This document shows positions 58,281 through 64,000 of a DNA stretch of 64,000 bases, piece after piece (position 1 is the stretch's first letter; each line of letters opens with the position of its first letter). A program made the position numbers and the translations under genes. The notes under the pieces were generated by a model. The model was not told the DNA's origin. It ran no database searches and worked only from the letters and a program-made list of their open reading frames with translations. The stretch is from Cinnamomum chago (taxonomy: Eukaryota; Streptophyta; Magnoliopsida; Laurales; Lauraceae), in assembly GCA_038049695.1 (NCBI GenBank), contig CP142458.1, forward strand, positions 60,111,501-60,175,500, read 5' to 3'.

Positions 58281-59479
58281 CCTCTTCACACAACCAACCA
58301 CATACACCACCTCCCCAAAAAATAAAAAATAAAAAATAAATGTAATATTTCAATCTTTGCCATACAGCAAAAACATTGAATCTCTGGTTTTCTGCCCATC
58401 AGGTTAGAGAGGAATCGGGGAGCAAAAACTAAACAAGAAATAGCAAAAGTTCAGCATGCACAAGTATTATATTAGCCATATTTCATCAGAGTCCAGAAAG
58501 TTGCCGACAAGTAAGAAAAGATTTCCATGCAAAATAAAATCAATAGTAGTGTTTCAAGCTTCCTGCTCTGGATTTGAGGGGAAAGGCAAAACACACTTTC
58601 AGATTCAAAATCATGAAAAAGGACACCACAACAAAATGAATTATGAACCGAAAAGATTGCATGGACCACAGATCAGTTGATGATCTAGATGCACCCATGG
58701 CAAGCTATCCACTAGGAGAGTTACACAGTCCCATGCCAAATTGGAGGAAGATGAAACAGAGAAAAAGAATAGAAAAAAAAAAGTACTAATCTTTGAGAAA
58801 TGATCTCAAGTGTATAATCACATGGGACCTTGCCATGTACATGTAGTCAGTCACCTTGTGCTAGCCCATACAAGGCCCACCTTGCCTTGATTCAATCCAT
58901 TCCCACCGCACGTCCTACAATGAGAGAGAGATGCAGCATTGTCTTGACCAATTTGCACAAAAATGAACTTTAACTCAAACATTCAGGACCCATTTTTTGC
59001 ATGAAATTAAATCCCTAGGTATTCTAAGAAATGCATTCCTAGAAGTGACTAAAATTGAAGAAACGAAGATGAAGATCCATAAATGGCTATGAAATAGTTC
59101 ACCCCTTCAATGGAAAATGAATTAAAAGGAGACGGGAAATGAGTGCCGAGAGATCAATCACCCTAGTAATTCAAATCCTAAGAAAGTCAAGGCCTATTTA
59201 CTTTTGCCAAATATGGAAAGTAAAGTTGTGAGCTTGTGATGAATTGTCACTCACCTTTAGTTTGGCGGATGAAATGAAATCACTGTCAAACCCTTTCTTT
59301 GTCACTCCCTTTGTTTCGGGTCCAATGTGTAGGGTGCAGGGGGGTTTCACAATGGATCCTTCTTCATCCCTCTTTTAAATCATCACGCGCTTTCCAAACA
59401 CTAATCCAAGTGAGCATTCTCCTTCCAAAAAAGTATGCAATCATTTTTGCAGGAGTCAATATGCTCGTACCCCAAGCTG

Positions 59480-59640
59480 TAACCAGTACTAGCATCCCAC
59501 GCACGAACAGATGGTCTCTCAGAATCTCATAATCATGCTTAAAACTGTTACAGCCGTAGTTACATTGGCACTTAATCACTATACTCCCGCCAAAATTCGC
59601 CTTTGCGAATTCAATAAAAGAATTCACCCGGTCTATATAC
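59480..59640 (-). pseudogene. TNP2 transposase-associated domain fragment of CACTA #3
   Basis: The minus strand reads NSFIEFAKANFGG, then IKCQCNYGCNS, then EILRDHLFVRGM. The pattern F-I-x-F-A...C-x-C...C-N...V/L-x-x-H-L-x-x-x-G fits the transposase-associated domain at the N-terminus of plant CACTA TNP2 proteins. The catalytic part is not found in the window. The strand suggests that the transposase gene ran right to left. Confidence 0.6.
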
Positions 59641-59709
59641 GGCTGTAACAGTTTTAAGCATGATTATGAGATTGCGGAGACCATCTGCTCGTACGTGGGA
59701 TGCTGGTAT
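59486..59709. repeat. Inverted repeat, arms about 70 bp, loop about 80 bp
   Basis: The arms are 59486-59557 and 59639-59709, with about five mismatches. One arm is the coding end of the TNP2 fragment, so this is an inverted duplication of transposase sequence. The loop contains GAATTCAATAAAAGAATTC. Confidence 0.9.
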
Positions 59710-62700
59710 CCTACAACACTAGCATCTTGTCCATATCTGTTCATATATGTAAAGTGATGGTACACTCAAATTCAACCAATAGATGATATAAAATAAATGC
59801 AAAAACGAAAAATAAAAACAGAGAAAAAAGAACACAAATATAAGAAAAACAAAACAACAGTCTACACCTAAAATGCACAACAAAAAAATAAGAAAAAAAG
59901 AAAAAAATAACAATTAACTTAAGAATTTAGACAGATCAAGAACGATAAAATCTCCATTAAAGGAACGAGTACTTCTCTATCACATGCCAAAGACAATCAT
60001 ATAAAGAGGAGTGTGTGTGGTTTGTACTATTTCCAATTAAAATATACTATAAGTACATGGTTTTGGCTCCGCATATGACAAATCAGATGTATGTGTAAAG
60101 AAGGAAGGATGCCCCCTCACAAAAATGGATGGTTTAGGTTTGGATTTATAACAGAAGTAGTTTTCTTGGCATATCCTTTTCACAGACATTTCAAGAATTT
60201 GATGATATTTAGAATATAATATACTCTTTTAAAATGTATGAATACCCTTACTTTAGTTTTAAAATTCTATACAACAATGCTACGATATTATTGTGCTTGA
60301 AAGAAAGGGAATCTATAGGTTTGTCTTCGTAATTCAGGCGAACATGGTAGCAATTATCAGTATATTTTGAAAATTCCCTGACAATATACTAATATTTACT
60401 TTTTAAATTGATTTTTAGATATAATCATAGTTACAAATATTAGAAAACTGTGAAATATCAAAAATAAAAATGTATGAAATGAGAGAAATCTATAATATAT
60501 CTTTAAATGGTATTTTATTTTATTTTTCATTAAACCACAGTGTACCCATCTCAAATTTCCCATCTTCATCTCAACCTATCTCCCAGCCTCATTTACTATT
60601 CACTATTTACATCTCAAAACATATTTCAAACCCATGCATCACACCCTCTCATATCCATCATCGCCATCCCAAAACTGCCCAGCACAAGAACTAAAATTCA
60701 CACACATATTTGAAATCCATCAATAGTCCCAAAAAATATTACATAAATTCACCGTCATGTCAAGCTCATTCACCGATTCCATGCCCATACATTCAAGCTG
60801 AAAATTTCAGTATATCATAATCAACAGTGGAAGAGCCCAGGGCACAGTTGGAAGATGTGCTCAATAACATAACATTGTGATTGCAGGGGTTTGTTTCCAC
60901 TATCTTTAGGGGTTTGTTTGCTTCCAACAATTCTCATTCTTTGTTTGCAGGATTTCTGAGAATTCATATTAGGTGAAAGACATTCTCCAAATGCTGTCTA
61001 CTAGTAGGATTTGCAAATGCTCAAGGACAACCCAACATTATAGCGAATTCCAAAATCTACAAGTGATACTTCAGAAGGTTGAATTTTTGAAATTTCACTA
61101 AATAAACAGAAATTTATTCCAGAAACTCTAGAGATGACAAGTAATATTGCTGTCACAAATTGCCAACTCATGGAATTGTCAAGAGAAATTCCTCGGAACA
61201 AACAGGCCTTAGGAAATTGGATTCACAACATTATTCTAACGTACTATAATCCAGGCCTAACTTATTTATGAATCCAACCACCGGATAAATCACACCTTTT
61301 TTTAGCCAAACCTGTAGTGAGGGCTTGGAGGCAGTGATGGAGCAAAATACCTAAAATCCCCAAATTAAAGAAACCTGAAATCCCTTACATCCCCAAAATC
61401 CAGCCCTGATCCTCATATCTATTCATATATTTTAGAGTATGCGCATTCACTTTATTCCTTAGTTAAAGTTTATAAAAGACACCAAAATTATTTTATTAAA
61501 TAGCATCTACAAAACCTATGCCAACAAGAAATAAATATAAATCATCCATTAAAGCCCTAATCCTCATATCTATTCATATATTTGAGAACCTTCAAAAGCA
61601 ATAAAATAGAAAATAAATAAGGATTGTGATGTTTTACCTTGAGATTTTCGCAGAGAAAAGTAGAGAGAGCAGTTTGAGAGAACAGTGAGCAGAGAGAGAC
61701 CTGGGTTCGTCTACACCAAACGAACCGAATATCCTTGTCTCCAACCTTTGTTTCTACAAACCACAAAAACCCAATTTCAAACGAAAATTAAAAAAAAAAA
61801 AAATGATCATCACACAAAGCATAAAAAAGAAGCCAAAACAAACCACAGAAGAATGCAGGCAATACTCATCTAATAAAAAAATAATAATAATGACAATCAG
61901 TTTTAATACACATCAACCCTGTTCAGAAACCACATTAGATCAATACTCAATCCAATGTGTTTCCATGCAGCCAGTTTTAATACGCATGTTTGCCTGCAGC
62001 AAGCATTTGATTTCTCATGAGAGCAAGAAGGTTTCTCATCATCTCATGAGTCACTTTACATTTGGTTCAAGGAATGTATTTTTATTCAAGACGGTTCCCA
62101 ACACAGCGACTCCTAAAAAGGGTAAAATGACTTGAATCAATTTCAAGTGAGAGCAAGGGATGATTTTTGCACAGAACTGCCCCCAATATGGTTACAAGAC
62201 TTGATCCCTGTGCACTGCCCCTTTGCCATTCTGCTCAACTAAAAATTAGAGCGAGTGAGCTGTGTGCTTCTCAATATCGGATATCAGAATGTGAAAAACA
62301 GCTTCGATCTGTGCTCACTTTCCCACGGCCTCTCTCTCTCTCTCAACGCAAACCTACACACTCCCCTTATTGCATTCTTCAGGAACAATAACTACACAAA
62401 ACCTGCACACTAACCATTCATGGCATTTGAGGAGGAAGAAAGAGAGCAATACCTTGTTCCCATCTTCTTCTCGACCTTGGCCTTGTCATCAGTTTGCGCC
62501 CTTCTTCTCGTTTTGTCTTTTGATAGGGTTTTGAAGAAGCGCTCTCCTTTAGTATGAAGAGATGGGGATTTGCGGGTTTTTTTTTTTTTAATAAAGGCGA
62601 TCTGCGGTTAGGATTTTAAGTAATACTTGCACGCAAAAACAATACAAAAATATATTAAAAAAAAACATTTCCCGGGGCAATTAACTCGTCGACAAAAGTA

Positions 62701-62840
62701 TATTCGCCGGTCATTTACCTTTAAAGGGAAAACAAGAATTCCGCAGAAAAATTAGAATGGCGGTAAAAGTTATATTTTTCTCAGCATTTAACGATTGCAC
62801 TGGGAAAAAAATGTCAGTAAAAATGTAAATCGTTGTGGTG

Positions 62841-64000
62841 ACTTGTTTCTGTAAGTTCATCTCCCTTTGTAGTAAGAACTTCTTTTCTATTCTAACTAAA
62901 ACAACACAAACCGAACAATGGCAACTCAAGAAAAAGAACAACTAAAAAATCCAAAATTAAATAAACTTATATACAATTATACTGAAAACCTTCCAATCAA
63001 CACTAAAAACAAAGCAAAGATGGAAAAACAAAATTGAATCCAAATTGTTATAAACCATATCTGTTAACGTTATATTCCTTCTTTCGGCTACACCATTTTG
63101 TTGAGTTGTGTCCGGCATTGTATACTGTGCTACAATACCTTCCATTTCTAGAAATCTAGCAAATGGGGCCGGGTTACTACCCGATTCAGTGTATCAACTG
63201 TAATACTCACCACCTCTATCGGATACTTTAATTTTCATGTCTAATTGCTTTTCTACTTCTGCCTTAAAAATTTTAAAGAATTGTAAAGCATCAGATTTTT
63301 CTTTAATCAAATAGACATAGCCATATCGTGAAAAATCATCGATAAAAGCGATAAACTATTCATCTCTCGTAAAACGTAAAACATAAAACATGAATTTTAC
63401 CACATATATCTGTATGAGTAATTTCTAAGGGTGCAGAACTTCTTGTGGTCCTTTTCTTGTTTGTATTAGTTTGTTTTCCCTTTATACAATCAATACAAAC
63501 ACTATAATCGGTGAAATCAAGATTGGGAAATAATCCATCAGTCACCAATATTTTTATTCTCTGTTTAAAGATATGTCCTAATCTTTTGTGCCACAACCTT
63601 GATGAGTTCTCATTTAGTGGCCCTCTTTTCATGCTAATGTGCAATCCACAATTAATGTGAGGTTTGTGTGAAGTTTGTTCATATATAGAATCTAACTTCA
63701 ATCTATACAAACCATCACACATATAACCATTCTCAATCAAAATATTATTGCTAAAAATATGCATAATGCCATGTCCAAAGTTGAAATTAAATCCATTACA
63801 ATCAAGTTTGGAAAACAAAAATCAAATTTCTAGAAATATCAGGAACCAAGAAAGTATTATCTAAATCCAAGACATGACGAGTGTCAAACACCAGCCTATA
63901 GGTGCCTACAGCTTCGACCCTTGATTCCTTTTTGTTCCCCATCGTAATGGTTTTCTCGCTATCATTTGGAGTCCACCTTGAAAGGAATCCAAGCACACAA
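62841..64000 (-). mobile_element. Ty1/copia pol remnant, runs off the right edge
   Basis: Minus-strand frames show the protease-to-integrase region: DNTFLVPDISRNLI, LWHKRLGHIFKQRI, CIDCIKGKQTNTNKKRTTRS, and THTDICGKIH. Nearer 63100 is TTQQNGVAERRN. No LTR is seen in the window. It is a fossil with several breaks, and it abuts the right end of CACTA #3. Confidence 0.8.

Larger units (their letters stand above)
54200..62840. mobile_element. CACTA transposon #3, degraded, about 8.6 kb
   Basis: The left end GACTACAAGAAATTGCAC continues TTTTGCCGACA. The right end, inverted, is CACCACAACGATTTACAT then TTTTTACTGACA. The two align well and fit the CACTACAAGAAATTGCA type. Both ends carry subterminal motifs around GCCGGTGAAAA/TTTTCGCCG (54210-54640 and 62640-62820). 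A TNP2 transposase-associated domain fragment lies at 59480-59640 on the minus strand, which confirms the superfamily. No clear 3-bp duplication remains and both terminal CACTA motifs are mutated, so it is old and immobile. Confidence 0.75.

Noticed and set aside
59486-59709. MicroRNA precursor candidate
   Set aside because: The arms are an inverted duplication of TNP2 transposase coding sequence, so a host miRNA gene is not the simplest reading.

Overview
The window reads as nuclear DNA of a flowering plant, probably a non-grass angiosperm (eudicot or magnoliid). It is AT-rich, has plant-style introns, and is packed with Ty1/copia, Ty3/gypsy, CACTA, hAT, Mutator-like, Helitron-like and LINE sequences. 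I cannot name the species. I see no tRNA, rRNA or CRISPR array. Only one host gene looks intact.

Layout. 1-983: right end of a CACTA transposon, inserted into one LTR of a gag-only copia element (984-4569). 4782-7547: broken GDSL esterase/lipase gene whose first exon is not in the window. 7828-12221: two broken pieces of LRR receptor kinase genes, one carrying a hAT MITE and one fused promoter-to-kinase. 12222-13790: gypsy end. 16100-21170: LINE 3' part split by a copia element. 23895-31860: two promoter-type remnants of the same receptor family, one cut just after its start codon by a copia element. 31929-43985: a 4.3-kb solo LTR split by a 7.8-kb CACTA element that carries a fragment resembling the start of a CNGC15-type ion channel. 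45242-51191: the intact two-exon LRR receptor kinase. 51630-53490: LINE and Helitron-like remnants. 54200-62840: an 8.6-kb degraded CACTA element with a TNP2 fragment. 62841-64000: copia remnant running off the edge.

The theme is a local family of subfamily-XII-type (Xa21/EFR/At3g47570-like) immune receptor kinases. One full member is surrounded by at least four fragments of relatives. Several transposons sit at sites where a relative still shows the empty or near-empty state, so their boundaries can be read from the window alone. I found no convincing new biological system. The most interesting items are the chimeric receptor remnant, the fold-back MITEs (one in the receptor intron), the gene fragment carried by a CACTA element, and the palindromic tandem repeats inside one LTR family.
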